64,000 bases of DNA. It comes from Gemmatimonas sp. Lineage in GTDB: Bacteria; Gemmatimonadota; Gemmatimonadetes; Gemmatimonadales; Gemmatimonadaceae. The stretch is taken from assembly GCF_021298855.1 (NCBI RefSeq), contig NZ_JAJTHI010000022.1, positions 142,272-206,271 of the forward strand, given 5' to 3'. The stretch's first letter is position 1, and the number at the start of each line of letters is the position of its first letter. The translations under genes and the position numbers were made by a program. Positions 9,552 through 18,082 of the stretch are shown one piece after another. The notes under the pieces are model-generated. The model made no database searches and was not told the origin of the DNA. It saw only the letters and a program-made list of their open reading frames with translations.

Positions 9552-11491
9552 GTCGCGCAACCGGCCTCCTGCTGATCACCGGCGCACTGCTCGGCACGCC
9601 ACTTGGCGTGTCCCTTGGTGCGCAGTCGGCAGAACCTCGGGCGTTGTCTGCGCGTGAACTTACGGGGATACGGTCGGCGGTTGCGAGCGAGCCGCAGTGG
9701 TCGCCCGACGGCTCCACCCTGATGTTCAATTCGTCACTCGGTGAGGGGGGCCTCTGGGCGGTCCCCGCCAGCGGCGGATTCCCCACCGCACTCAACGTCA
9801 GGACCGGGGGCACCACGTTCCTGGGGTCGGCGCAGCCGGAATGGTCACCAGACGGCAAGTGGCTCTCGTACGTGTCGACCAAATCCGGAACGCCGGAACT
9901 GTGGCTGAGTTCCGTCGCCGATGGGCAGGAGCGCCAGCTGACGAACCTGGGTGGACGGATTGGGTCGTACACCTGGGCGCCCGATGGATCCGCCATCGCC
10001 TTCTCGGATGACAAGCTGGGCAACCATGACATCTGGACCATCCGGATCGCCGATGGGCATCTGCGCCGCCTGACGAATGGGCCGCTCCTCGAGGTCTCCC
10101 CGACCTGGACTCCCGACGGACGCCAGGTGGTCTACGTCCGACTCGACTCCACGTGGCGCAATCATGACGTGCTGGTCATGGCGCCCGACGGCAGTGGTCC
10201 GCGCGTCATCGTGCAGGATACGGGCCTGTTTGATTATCAGGCGGGAGGGGCGTTCGGCCCTGCGCAGGTCTCGCCTGCCGGCACACACCTGCTGTTCCGC
10301 TCGCAGCGATCGGGATGGGTCAACTACTGGGTGGTGCCCATGACGGGCGGAGAGGCTCGCCAGATTGCCGCGGAACCTGCCAATCAGAGTGGCGCACGCT
10401 GGTCGCCTGATGGTCGCGACATTCTGTATTTGTCGCTGCAGAATGGCACCCAGCACTTGCGGGCCGTGGCTTTGGCCGGTGGCGTATCCCGATCTGTGGC
10501 GTCGCCGTCGGGAATGGGCATGGTCTCGGCAGCCAACTGGTCACCCGATGGACGGCGGGTCAGCTATGTGCTGGCGTCACCGACGACCCCGGGAGACCTG
10601 TACGTCGTGCCGTTTGCAGGAGGGCAGGCCACTCGGCTGACGAACTCGGACCCTCCGGCGCACATCGCGCAATCGCTCATCGTACCGGAAAAGCTCACCT
10701 ACCGATCGGAGGACGGCCTCGAGATTTCCGCGTATCTGTACCGGCCACGTGGGCTCGCCGTCAACGAAAAGGCACCGGGGCTGCTGTGGATTCATGGAGG
10801 ACCCACGGCGCAGTTCAGCGACGCGCTGCAGCGTGACGTGCAGTTCTTCGCGATGCGTGGTTTCGCCGTCTTGCTGCCGAACATTCGCGGCAGCTCGGGC
10901 TATGGCCGTGCCTTCGAGGAAGCCAACAACGGCTGCTGGGGGCGCTGCGATCTGCCGGATGTTCTGGCGGGAGTCGCCGTGCTGAAGACGCTGCCCGAGG
11001 TCCGTTCAGACCGGATGGGCATTACCGGCACGAGCTACGGCGGATACATGAGCATGGCGGCCCCGGTCTTTGCGCCGAAGGTGTTCCAGGCGGCAATCGC
11101 CGCGTCCGGCTACGGCGACTGGGTCCACACTGTGGCCGAGCAGGAAACGCGGCACGTGAAGCTGCTGGAACACGAGTTTGGCCCGTTGAGCCGCAATCTG
11201 GAGAAATACCGCCGCAGTTCACCGATCTACGAGCTGGAGAATCTCGAGACCCCGATCATGCTGGTGCATGGCGCGGCCACCACCATTCCGCGATCCGACG
11301 CCTCCCGGTTGTTCGCCGACCGCCTCGAGATGCTGTACAAGCCGTTCGTCTATCGCACCTATCCCAACGAGAACTACTACATCTCCAACCGGGAGAACAC
11401 GGTTGCCCTGCTCGACGATATGCACGGTTTCTTCACGCAGCACCTGAAGGATGGTGCCGTGCACGGCGATGCCCGTGGTCCGCGGCGCTAG
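9548..11491 (+). CDS. S9 family (prolyl oligopeptidase-type) secreted protein, triad incomplete
   Basis: A 647-residue tandem paralog of the preceding gene, translationally coupled to it by an ATGA overlap. It has a signal peptide ending near SLGAQS, a PD40 beta-propeller and a hydrolase domain with GTSYGG (Ser about 496). As in both paralogs, the catalytic Asp and His are replaced: the loop reads HGAAT and the His motif reads YPNENYY. The CWGRC pair is kept. The joint loss in three linked copies argues for a conserved altered function rather than decay. It is the last gene of the uptake locus. Confidence 0.88.
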   Translation: MSRATGLLLITGALLGTPLGVSLGAQSAEPRALSARELTGIRSAVASEPQWSPDGSTLMFNSSLGEGGLWAVPASGGFPTALNVRTGGTTFLGSAQPEWSPDGKWLSYVSTKSGTPELWLSSVADGQERQLTNLGGRIGSYTWAPDGSAIAFSDDKLGNHDIWTIRIADGHLRRLTNGPLLEVSPTWTPDGRQVVYVRLDSTWRNHDVLVMAPDGSGPRVIVQDTGLFDYQAGGAFGPAQVSPAGTHLLFRSQRSGWVNYWVVPMTGGEARQIAAEPANQSGARWSPDGRDILYLSLQNGTQHLRAVALAGGVSRSVASPSGMGMVSAANWSPDGRRVSYVLASPTTPGDLYVVPFAGGQATRLTNSDPPAHIAQSLIVPEKLTYRSEDGLEISAYLYRPRGLAVNEKAPGLLWIHGGPTAQFSDALQRDVQFFAMRGFAVLLPNIRGSSGYGRAFEEANNGCWGRCDLPDVLAGVAVLKTLPEVRSDRMGITGTSYGGYMSMAAPVFAPKVFQAAIAASGYGDWVHTVAEQETRHVKLLEHEFGPLSRNLEKYRRSSPIYELENLETPIMLVHGAATTIPRSDASRLFADRLEMLYKPFVYRTYPNENYYISNRENTVALLDDMHGFFTQHLKDGAVHGDARGPRR

Positions 11492-11558
11492 GCGCACGCG
11501 CCGTTGCTGAGCGACACCACCGGGGCAGCCGCTCTGGGTGGCCGCTGGTGGGTAATGA

Positions 11559-11909
11559 TCACGACCCGTATCCCCCGCGGGCGAGACGTTCGATGCCCCA
11601 CGCCGCCTGCTCGCGCACGATCTCGTGCTCGGGCTCGCGCATCGCCTCCAGCACGGCGAGATCCTCGTCGGAGCTGATGTTGCCCAGCACCACGCACGCG
11701 TTGCGCTGCAGCATCCACAGCGTGGCGCGCTTGATGGCTGAGCCCTTGAATGCCGCCGCGTACTCGGACGGCCCCATCATGAGGATCTCGCGCGCCAGGG
11801 CACGCGTGCCCGCGTGGTCGTACGACTCGGCGAACAGCTCCCGTGGTGCGAACTCCGGCAGCATCGCGTCACGCGCGCACTTCACATTCCACGGGCACAC
11901 TTCGTTGAA
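11559..11909 (-). pseudogene. queG: queG 3' fragment (displaced or duplicated copy)
   Basis: The minus-strand reading corresponds to the last ~115 residues of epoxyqueuosine reductase, from NEVCPW to the C-terminus, and aligns without gaps (apart from the extreme C-terminus) to the intact queG at 13.65-14.72 kb. Amino-acid identity is about three quarters by eye, and DNA identity is visibly high. Upstream of NEVCPW the similarity stops abruptly and no start, FeS clusters or cobalamin domain remain. The two copies flank a regulator gene, the pattern left when an element enters the 3' part of a gene and supplies a replacement end. It is not expected to be functional. Confidence 0.75.
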
Positions 11910-12033
11910 AGAATGGCCGGAAACCCGTATTGAGATCAGGCTGTCGACTGGTCGGCTAACTCTCAAAAATACAACGACTTGAGCAAGCAAGGAGCGATTG
12001 CCTTGGGCGGCGGATTGGCCCCTCGCTCCATCT

Positions 12034-12079
12034 GCTCGGAAGCTTGCCCCAGAAGAAGCTTCATAGTATACTTCCGAGC
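12034..12079 (+). promoter_or_regulatory. palindromic promoter of the AlbA_2 gene, probably leaderless
   Basis: A -35-like TTGCCC (12044-12049) and -10 TATACT (12067-12072) are 17 bp apart, which puts the transcript start within a few bases of the ATG at 12082. No Shine-Dalgarno fits. The promoter is enclosed by a perfect 9-bp inverted repeat, GCTCGGAAG (12034-12042) and CTTCCGAGC (12071-12079), with an inner palindrome AGTATACT. This is the geometry of an autoregulatory operator. The start site is inferred. Confidence 0.55.
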
Positions 12080-12081
12080 AT

Positions 12082-13434
12082 ATGGACCTCCTCGAGATCC
12101 TCACCCGCCCGGAAGGCAAGACCCTCGAGTTCAAGCGCGATCTGTCCTCTCCGGATGGCGTGCTCAAGACGCTGATCGCCTTCGCCAACACGGCCGGCGG
12201 TACGCTGCTCGTCGGGGTCGAGGATCGGACGCGAAGCGTGCGAGGCGTACCTGATGCCCTCGATGTCGAAGAGCGGATCGCAAACATCGTGAGCGATTCC
12301 ATCGCGCCCCGGCTGTTGCCGGACATCGAGATCCTGCCGTGGCGCCGCACGCAGGTCATCGCCATTCGGATTCATCCGAGCGCTGCTCGCCCGCACTATC
12401 TCAAACGTGAGGGAGCGGAGTCCGGGACCTACGTCCGCGTTGGCTCCACCAACCGCCGCGCCGATAACGAGATGCTGCAGGAGCTCCGCCGCACCGCGCG
12501 CGGAGAGAGCTACGACGAGCAGCCGATGATCGACCTTGACTCGGAAGCGCTCGACTTCCGAGCTGCTTCCGAGTCCTTCAAGCCCACTCGGACCCTTCGG
12601 CGTCGCGACTTGGAGACGCTGAGGCTCGTCACCAGTCATCAGGGCCACACCGTACCGACGGTAGGCGGCATGCTACTCTTCGGTCGGGAGCGCGAGCGCC
12701 ACTTCCCGGACGCTTGGATCCAGGCGGGGCGCTTTGACGGGCTCGAAAAGAGCCGTATCCTCGACCGGGCAGAGTTCCGCAACCCACCGGTCGCTGCCAT
12801 CGAGGACGCCATCGCGTTCATCGAGAAGCATTCCCTGTACAGTGCCGACATCGGGAGAGTCCGTCGAACGGATCGTTGGAACCTCCCGCCTGTTGCCGTA
12901 CGAGAAGCTGTTATCAACGCGGTCGCCCACGCCGACTACGCGCAGCGCGGCGCTCCGATTCGTATCTCGATCTTCGACGATCGCTTGGAGATCGAGAATC
13001 CGGGTCTGCTCCCGTTCGGCCTAACGGTCGCAGACCTCGAGAATGGCATCTCCAAGCTCCGAAACCGAGTAATCGGCCGCGTCTTCCATGCCATCGGCCT
13101 TATCGAGCAGTGGGGGAGTGGCATCCAGCGAATGACCGCCGCGTGCCGCGAGGCCGGGCTGGCTGACCCCCGGCTTGAGGAGATCGCAACGAGGTTTCGC
13201 GTGACCATATTCACCTCACGGGTCAACCGCCCCACGCTCGATGACACCGATCAGGCCATCGTCGATGGACTATCAGATGGGAAGGGCAAGTTGACCAGTG
13301 AGATCGCCGCCGTCATTGGACTGACCCCTCGGGCCACCCGTACCCGACTGGCCCGCCTCGTGGGTAACGGGCTTGTTCGCGAAGTTGGAAGCGGACCGCA
13401 GGATCCGAAGCGGCGCTATTTCCTGGCGAAGTAG
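12082..13434 (+). CDS. AlbA_2/Schlafen-type ATP-binding transcriptional regulator
   Basis: A 450-residue protein. The N-terminus carries the AlbA_2 (Schlafen AlbA) pattern TLEFKRDL...IAFANTAGGTLLVGV (about residues 12-45). A HATPase_c_4-like segment follows (VREAVINAVAHADY, EIENPGLLP, IEQWGSGIQRM, about residues 270-350), and a C-terminal winged-helix segment with LTSEIAAVIGLTPRATRTRL. Such proteins are often annotated as RecG-like or HTH transcriptional regulators, and their role is mostly unknown. Some travel on mobile DNA. The gene lies between a broken and an intact queG end, starts at an apparently leaderless palindromic promoter, and contains three more copies of the promoter's CTTCCGAG/CTCGGAAG octamer. 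A defence or regulatory cargo role is speculation. Confidence 0.8.
   Translation: MDLLEILTRPEGKTLEFKRDLSSPDGVLKTLIAFANTAGGTLLVGVEDRTRSVRGVPDALDVEERIANIVSDSIAPRLLPDIEILPWRRTQVIAIRIHPSAARPHYLKREGAESGTYVRVGSTNRRADNEMLQELRRTARGESYDEQPMIDLDSEALDFRAASESFKPTRTLRRRDLETLRLVTSHQGHTVPTVGGMLLFGRERERHFPDAWIQAGRFDGLEKSRILDRAEFRNPPVAAIEDAIAFIEKHSLYSADIGRVRRTDRWNLPPVAVREAVINAVAHADYAQRGAPIRISIFDDRLEIENPGLLPFGLTVADLENGISKLRNRVIGRVFHAIGLIEQWGSGIQRMTAACREAGLADPRLEEIATRFRVTIFTSRVNRPTLDDTDQAIVDGLSDGKGKLTSEIAAVIGLTPRATRTRLARLVGNGLVREVGSGPQDPKRRYFLAK
12538..12575 (+). repeat. CTTCCGAG/CTCGGAAG octamer cluster within the AlbA_2 gene
   Basis: An 11-bp perfect inverted repeat (GACTCGGAAGC at 12538-12548, GCTTCCGAGTC at 12565-12575) with a third CTTCCGAG copy at 12555-12562 in the loop. 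The same octamer forms both arms of the promoter palindrome 470 bp upstream. It may be an internal operator. Alternatively it could reflect codon repetition in a Ser-Glu-Ala/Arg-Ala-Ser stretch. Confidence 0.45.
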
Positions 13435-13648
13435 AGCCAATACCACGTATGGAGCTCCCCGGGCATTCCCCGATGAGCCAGATCGACGAATCGCCCCGGG
13501 TTTCAGTAGAATCGTGAGTTGAGTCCCACTTCGACCAGGTCCGAGGATCGGACACCCGTAGCTATCGCGCTTGCTACTTTGCCGGGGGACTAGTAGCCGA
13601 TGGCCTCCATGATCCGCTGATCATGGTGAAAGGACCAAGGTGTGCTCT

Positions 13649-14722
13649 TCAGACTGCTCCGCGACTCAATTGAAGCACCGCCCACGCCGCCTGCTCGCGC
13701 ACGATCTCGTGCTCGTGCTCGCGCATCGCCTCCAGCACGGCGAGATCCTCGTCGGTGCCCACGTTCCCCAGTACCACGCACGCGTTGCGCTGCAGCATCC
13801 ACAGCTTCGCACGCTTGATCGCACTGCCCCTGAACGCCGCCGCATAATCGGCCGGCGTCATCATCAGGATTTCGCGCGCGAGTGCCCGCGTCCCCGCGCG
13901 ATCGTGCGTATCCGCAAATAGCTCGCGCGGGCGGAACGCATCGAAGGCCGTGTCCCGCGCGAACTTCACGGTCCACGGACACACGTCATTGCAGATGTCG
14001 CAGCCGTAGAGCAGCCCGCCCACACCCTCGCGCAGCGCCGGCGGAATCGGCCCGCGGTGTTCGATGGTGAGGTAGCTGATGCAACGGTTTGCATCGAGCA
14101 CCCGTGGCGCCGGAAGCGCCCCCGTGGGACAGGCGTCCAGGCAGCGGGTGCAGGTGCCGCAACGATCGGCATCGAACGGCGCGTCCTCATCGAGCGCCAC
14201 ATCCACGAACAGCGAGGCCAGGAACAGGTGTGAACCGGCCCCCGGCACGATGAGCATGGTGTTCTTCCCCACCCACCCGAGCCCCGCGCGCTGCGCGAGA
14301 TCCCGCTCGAGAATGGGCCCGCTGTCCACGTACGGGCGCGCGTTCACCGGTCGCCCTACTTCGCGCTCCAGCCAGCCGTGCAGCTCCCGCACCCGCTCGC
14401 GCAGCACCACATGGTAGTCGTCGCCCCGCGCGTAGCGCGCCACGGGACCGGCTGGGGTGCGTCCCCCATACGAGGCGGCCACCACCACCGCGTGCGTGGC
14501 ACCGGGGTGCGGCAGGCGGCTGTCGCGGCGCCGTGCCGCCCCTTCCCCCTCCAGGTACGCCATGGAGGCCTGATGGCCGGCGGCCAGCCAGGCGTCGAAC
14601 GCGGCCCGTGTGGTTGGCTCACCCAATCGCGCCACGCCCGCGGCATCGAACCCCAGCCCGTACGCCTCGGCCTTGAGCCGTTCGGTGAGGGAGCGGATCG
14701 TCAGGGCTGTCGCCCCACCCAC
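13649..14722 (-). CDS. queG: epoxyqueuosine reductase QueG
   Basis: A 357-residue cobalamin- and FeS-dependent enzyme that reduces epoxyqueuosine to queuosine in tRNA, the last step of queuosine synthesis, in the cytosol. Two [4Fe-4S] motifs are visible: CGTCTRCLDACP, and CDICNDVCP near residue 243. The YVDSGPILERDLA segment carries the catalytic Asp, and a HEAT-like C-terminus follows. Length is normal for the family. The last ~113 codons have a diverged second copy at 11.56-11.91 kb, so this 3' end may have been brought in by the intervening island. The small gene upstream on the same strand overlaps its start by 22 bp. Confidence 0.93.
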   Translation of the reverse strand: MGGATALTIRSLTERLKAEAYGLGFDAAGVARLGEPTTRAAFDAWLAAGHQASMAYLEGEGAARRRDSRLPHPGATHAVVVAASYGGRTPAGPVARYARGDDYHVVLRERVRELHGWLEREVGRPVNARPYVDSGPILERDLAQRAGLGWVGKNTMLIVPGAGSHLFLASLFVDVALDEDAPFDADRCGTCTRCLDACPTGALPAPRVLDANRCISYLTIEHRGPIPPALREGVGGLLYGCDICNDVCPWTVKFARDTAFDAFRPRELFADTHDRAGTRALAREILMMTPADYAAAFRGSAIKRAKLWMLQRNACVVLGNVGTDEDLAVLEAMREHEHEIVREQAAWAVLQLSRGAV

Positions 14723-14949
14723 CGGGCAAAGGCGATCACGTCGCTGGCCGGCGGAATCGCCGCCTCGTCACCGTAGGCCGTGTACATGCGCCACCGTACG
14801 TAGGTCGTGGCGGGAAGCGGCAGAAACGGGAAGCGCCGGTACCAGTGCCGGTGCCGGAATCGCCACGCTACGCGCAGCAGGTCCACCGCCAGCGCCGGGG
14901 CCAGCAGGGCACGCCAGGCGAGCTGCAGGGAAAGGGTAATCCACGCCAT
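14701..14949 (-). CDS. small conserved-looking protein upstream of queG
   Basis: An 82-residue, Arg/Trp-rich protein with one hydrophobic N-terminal stretch (about residues 4-27), possibly a membrane anchor, and then a basic, aromatic segment (RFRHRHWYRRFPFLPLP). I do not recognise a family. It starts at an ATG, runs into queG with a 22-bp overlap and shares its strand, suggesting translational coupling. A chance frame in high-GC DNA is possible, but the hydrophobic-then-basic layout and absence of a competing gene favour a real product. Confidence 0.5.
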   Translation of the reverse strand: MAWITLSLQLAWRALLAPALAVDLLRVAWRFRHRHWYRRFPFLPLPATTYVRWRMYTAYGDEAAIPPASDVIAFARWVGRQP

Positions 14950-15060
14950 GCCGAAACCTAGCGGAATGTGTCGTGGCGAACGACGGCCACGCTCGGGAAC
15001 AGGCGCGCGGCCCCTTCCGTCGGCACCGGGCCGGCATGGCCCGCATTAGATTGCCCGCTC

Positions 15061-15387
15061 ATGACCTTCGATGACTATCAGCAGCTGGCAGCCCGCACCC
15101 TGGGACGCGATCGCACGCCCGAGCAGCAGCTCGCCAACGCGGCGCTCGGGCTCACCGGCGAGGCGGGCGAAACCGCCGAGATCATCAAGAAGCACCTGTT
15201 CCATGCCACGCCCCTCGATCACGACGCGCTGGTGAAGGAACTCGGGGATTGTCTCTGGTACATCGGCGCCTTCGCCACCGTGCTGGACCTGTCACTCGAA
15301 GACATCGCGCAGCGCAACATCGACAAGTTGCGGCGGCGCTATCCGGATGGCTTTGATCCCGAGCGCAGCCGCACGCGGACCGAGTGA
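15061..15387 (+). CDS. MazG-like nucleotide pyrophosphohydrolase
   Basis: A 108-residue single-domain all-alpha NTP pyrophosphatase of the MazG-like type. It has the EAGETAE metal-binding helix and ELGDCLWY, corresponding to the ExxE-12-28-ExxD pattern of the superfamily. These enzymes hydrolyse (d)NTPs to monophosphates and PPi for pool cleaning. The substrate is not predictable here. ATG 15061 gives the normal domain boundary; an upstream in-frame extension would add a basic low-complexity stretch. It stands alone on its strand. Confidence 0.82.
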   Translation: MTFDDYQQLAARTLGRDRTPEQQLANAALGLTGEAGETAEIIKKHLFHATPLDHDALVKELGDCLWYIGAFATVLDLSLEDIAQRNIDKLRRRYPDGFDPERSRTRTE

Positions 15388-15501
15388 CGCCCCGTGGCCG
15401 GCCCGTGCGGTCCCCGGCGACGATCGCCCCTCGCAGCCCCCCCGCGAACCGTACCGCGCGAAGCGGCCATCGGGGGCGCCGCGCCCCTCGATGGTGGTGC
15501 C

Positions 15502-16941
15502 CTACCGGAGGAATGATCGCCCGTCGAAATCGGTATCGGTGCGGATTGCCAGCAGATCCAGGGCCGACGGGACAATGTCGGCAGTGCGCTGTGGCGGTCG
15601 CGTGGTGGGACAATCCACGATGAGGGGCACCAGCATCTGGTCTCGAAGAAGGGCGCCGTGGGTGGAGACGTGTCGCACCGGTTCGAAACGCGCGCGCAGG
15701 TCCCACCCGCTGGCGGCCGAGACGATCACATCCCCCGACCGCGAGGAGGCGCCGAGCCAGGACAGCTGCACCAGCGCGTCGGGATACGCCGACGCGTGGG
15801 TGGCCTGCCATGCCGCGTCGGCGTCGAGATCGCGCAGCGTGCCGCCGAGGCCCAACGGGTCCCCCTCGGTGCACACATAGGACCAGCGTGGGCCGTGCGG
15901 GCTGTCGTGTCGACGCACCTCGGCCACGCCGCGCGCCGCGTGGCGCACCTGCACCGTGTGCGCATCATTGTTCACGGCGAGCAGGTCGACGGCCGGGCGG
16001 TCCGCGAGCTTGTCCAGCAGGCGCCCCCAGCTGGCCGTGTGCGAACGCCACCAGCGTCGCTCCCGTTCCTCTGGCGCGAAATAGAGATGCGCCATGGCGT
16101 TCCCTCCCACCATGAGGACGACGTCGGGGTTGCGCACGCGCAGTTGCGGGTGCGCGCGCACCCGCAGCCCTTCGCGCTGCAGCCAGCCGTGCAGGTCGTC
16201 GTGGTGGGTGACCTCCGCGTGCCCGTGGTCTCCGGTCACCCACACGTGCAGTGAATCGCGCCAGCCGCCATGCGTGGCGATGGCCAGCGCCCGGGCTACG
16301 GCGTCGTCCACATCGGCGATGGCGGCGCGCACCGCGTCGGACCGCGGCCCATGTTTGTGGGCAAGCTTGTCGGCGCTGAGAATGGCCAGCACGGCCACCC
16401 GGGGGCGCACGCGCGCGAAGCGGGCCAGAAAGGCGGCCGTGGCCTGCTGTTCCACGCGTCGCCACCCCTGCAGGTCACCGCGAAAATGCGCCGGTGCGGC
16501 CCGCAGCATCCATCCCACGCCGCGGCCGATGCGCCCGTGCGTGGCTCCGCGACCAATCATGCTCATGGCGGCAAGCGAGGGCTGCGCGTATTCGAGCAGC
16601 GTGGGAACGTGGGCGGCCACATCGCCATCCACGTGCCAGATGTCCATGCCGGCGTAGCTGCGCGATTGCCCCGGGGCCCAGCGCAACGAACGGCTGCGGT
16701 CGAACCAGCGCAGGCCGGGCAGCCCGACGCGCGCCGGGTGCTGGCCCATGAGGAACGGCACGTACGCCGGCCCGGTGACGGAGGGGAACGACGTCGTGAC
16801 CGCGTGCGCGCTGCCGCGGGCCCGCAGTGCGGCCAGAGTAGGCGCACGGCCGGCATCCATCTCCTCGGTCAGTACATCGTGGCGCACGCCGTCGGCCACG
16901 ACGAGGAGCAAGCGCCGGGTCGTGGTGGTATCATGCGTCAC
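15502..16941 (-). CDS. alkaline phosphatase superfamily phosphodiesterase/sulfatase-like protein
   Basis: A 479-residue protein of the alkaline phosphatase/type I phosphodiesterase superfamily. VVADGVRHD near the N-terminus supplies a metal-binding Asp, SFPSVTGPAY contains the candidate Thr nucleophile, and VTGDHGH plus SPHGPR and STHGALL hold later metal ligands. No signal peptide is visible, so it is probably cytosolic. I chose the GTG at 16941, which begins just before the first beta-strand. A GTG at 17025 would add 28 residues of low-complexity sequence and run close to the divergent gene. Substrate unknown: phosphodiester, phosphonate or nucleotide are all possible. Confidence 0.78.
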   Translation of the reverse strand: MTHDTTTTRRLLLVVADGVRHDVLTEEMDAGRAPTLAALRARGSAHAVTTSFPSVTGPAYVPFLMGQHPARVGLPGLRWFDRSRSLRWAPGQSRSYAGMDIWHVDGDVAAHVPTLLEYAQPSLAAMSMIGRGATHGRIGRGVGWMLRAAPAHFRGDLQGWRRVEQQATAAFLARFARVRPRVAVLAILSADKLAHKHGPRSDAVRAAIADVDDAVARALAIATHGGWRDSLHVWVTGDHGHAEVTHHDDLHGWLQREGLRVRAHPQLRVRNPDVVLMVGGNAMAHLYFAPEERERRWWRSHTASWGRLLDKLADRPAVDLLAVNNDAHTVQVRHAARGVAEVRRHDSPHGPRWSYVCTEGDPLGLGGTLRDLDADAAWQATHASAYPDALVQLSWLGASSRSGDVIVSAASGWDLRARFEPVRHVSTHGALLRDQMLVPLIVDCPTTRPPQRTADIVPSALDLLAIRTDTDFDGRSFLR

Positions 16942-17027
16942 GGCGGACCCACTCGTGCCATGCCGTTGGGGCGTGCGTGCCCGCTCGTATTGCGCTTCAC
17001 CGACCCCCTGTCTCCACCCGTCCACTC

Positions 17028-17972
17028 ATGGCGAAATCCCGACGTTCGTCTCCTCGTACCGCAACAGGCAAGCAGGCCTCTCCCGTCACCCGGGCCACGG
17101 CCGAGCAGCAGTCCGTGGCCGCCTATCGGGAACGCACGGAGGCCGGGCATCGCGCCGCGGGCCGTGAACCTGCCGGCACCGCGAATCTGGTGTCGAAGGG
17201 AGCACGCGCCGTGCGACGCACCGATCCCCGACTCGTGGATCAGTCGTTGCGCGACCGGCCAATGCTTACGGAGGACGAAAAGTTGCTGCAGGCGCCACGG
17301 GAGGAGGCCACCGCCTTCACCCGCTCCGACCCCTGGCGCGTCATGCGCATCACGTCGGAGTTCGTCGAGGGGTTCGACGCGCTCTCCGACGTGCAGAAGG
17401 GGGTGACGATCTTCGGGTCTGCCCGCACCGGTCCCGACGACCCGATGTACGAGGCGGCACGGGAAACGGCGCGGATTCTTGCGCGTCAGGGGTTTTCCAT
17501 CCTCACCGGCGCCGGTCCGGGCATCATGGAGGCGGCCAATCGCGGGGCCAAGGACGTGGATGGGCACTCGGTAGGATGCAACATCGAGCTCCCATTCGAA
17601 CAGGGCGCCAACCCCTACGTCGATACCCTGGTGAACTTTCGTTACTTCTTCGTTCGCAAGACGATGTTCATCAAGTACTCCAATGCCTTCCTCATCTTCC
17701 CGGGCGGCTTCGGGACGCTCGACGAGCTGTTCGAGGCGCTCACGCTCATTCAGACCGGGAAGATCTATCAGTTCCCCGTGGTCCTCTTCGGCACGCACTA
17801 CTGGGCGGGGCTCGTCCGCTGGATCACCTCGCGCATGGCTGCTGAAGGCAAGATCTCGCCGGGGGATCTCGACCTGCTGCTCCTGACCGATGACCCGCAG
17901 GAGGCGGCGCAGGCGGTCATCGACGCGCACGATGCGCAAACGGCCGGGCGTCTGCGAACGGACGAGGGCTGA
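17028..17972 (+). CDS. LOG-family Rossmann-fold protein
   Basis: A 314-residue protein with a basic, disordered N-terminus (about 100 residues) followed by the LOG/lysine-decarboxylase-like fold. VTIFGSAR opens the nucleotide-binding strand, TGAGPGIMEAANRGA follows, and the diagnostic PGGFGTLDE motif is present with the upstream FFVRKTMF arginine. The family hydrolyses nucleoside 5'-monophosphates to base and ribose 5-phosphate (cytokinin-activating or purine-salvage type). It is divergent from the phosphatase-like gene and followed by an intrinsic terminator. The long N-terminal extension is longer than in typical LOG proteins. Confidence 0.85.
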   Translation: MAKSRRSSPRTATGKQASPVTRATAEQQSVAAYRERTEAGHRAAGREPAGTANLVSKGARAVRRTDPRLVDQSLRDRPMLTEDEKLLQAPREEATAFTRSDPWRVMRITSEFVEGFDALSDVQKGVTIFGSARTGPDDPMYEAARETARILARQGFSILTGAGPGIMEAANRGAKDVDGHSVGCNIELPFEQGANPYVDTLVNFRYFFVRKTMFIKYSNAFLIFPGGFGTLDELFEALTLIQTGKIYQFPVVLFGTHYWAGLVRWITSRMAAEGKISPGDLDLLLLTDDPQEAAQAVIDAHDAQTAGRLRTDEG

Positions 17973-18025
17973 ACGCCCCGAGACTTGAACCATTCGCCAG
18001 ACACGGCATATTTCGGCCTTCCAGT

Positions 18026-18059
18026 GCGCCCGGCCACCACGGTCGGGCGCTCGCCTTTT
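18026..18059 (+). terminator. intrinsic terminator between the LOG gene and greA
   Basis: The 10-bp stem GCGCCCGGCC / GGTCGGGCGC has one mismatch, a 5-nt loop and a following CGCCTTTTA T-tract. It lies 53 bp after the LOG stop and only 24 bp before the greA start, so greA would need readthrough or a promoter overlapping the hairpin. Confidence 0.7.
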
Positions 18060-18082
18060 ATCCGGCCCCAGCTGGCACGCGC

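Noticed and set aside
11492..13648. Insertion sequence or integron around the AlbA_2 gene
   Set aside because: No transposase, integrase or terminal inverted repeats at the borders. Only the duplicated queG end and internal palindromes support mobility, so I reported it as a finding and not as a mobile element.
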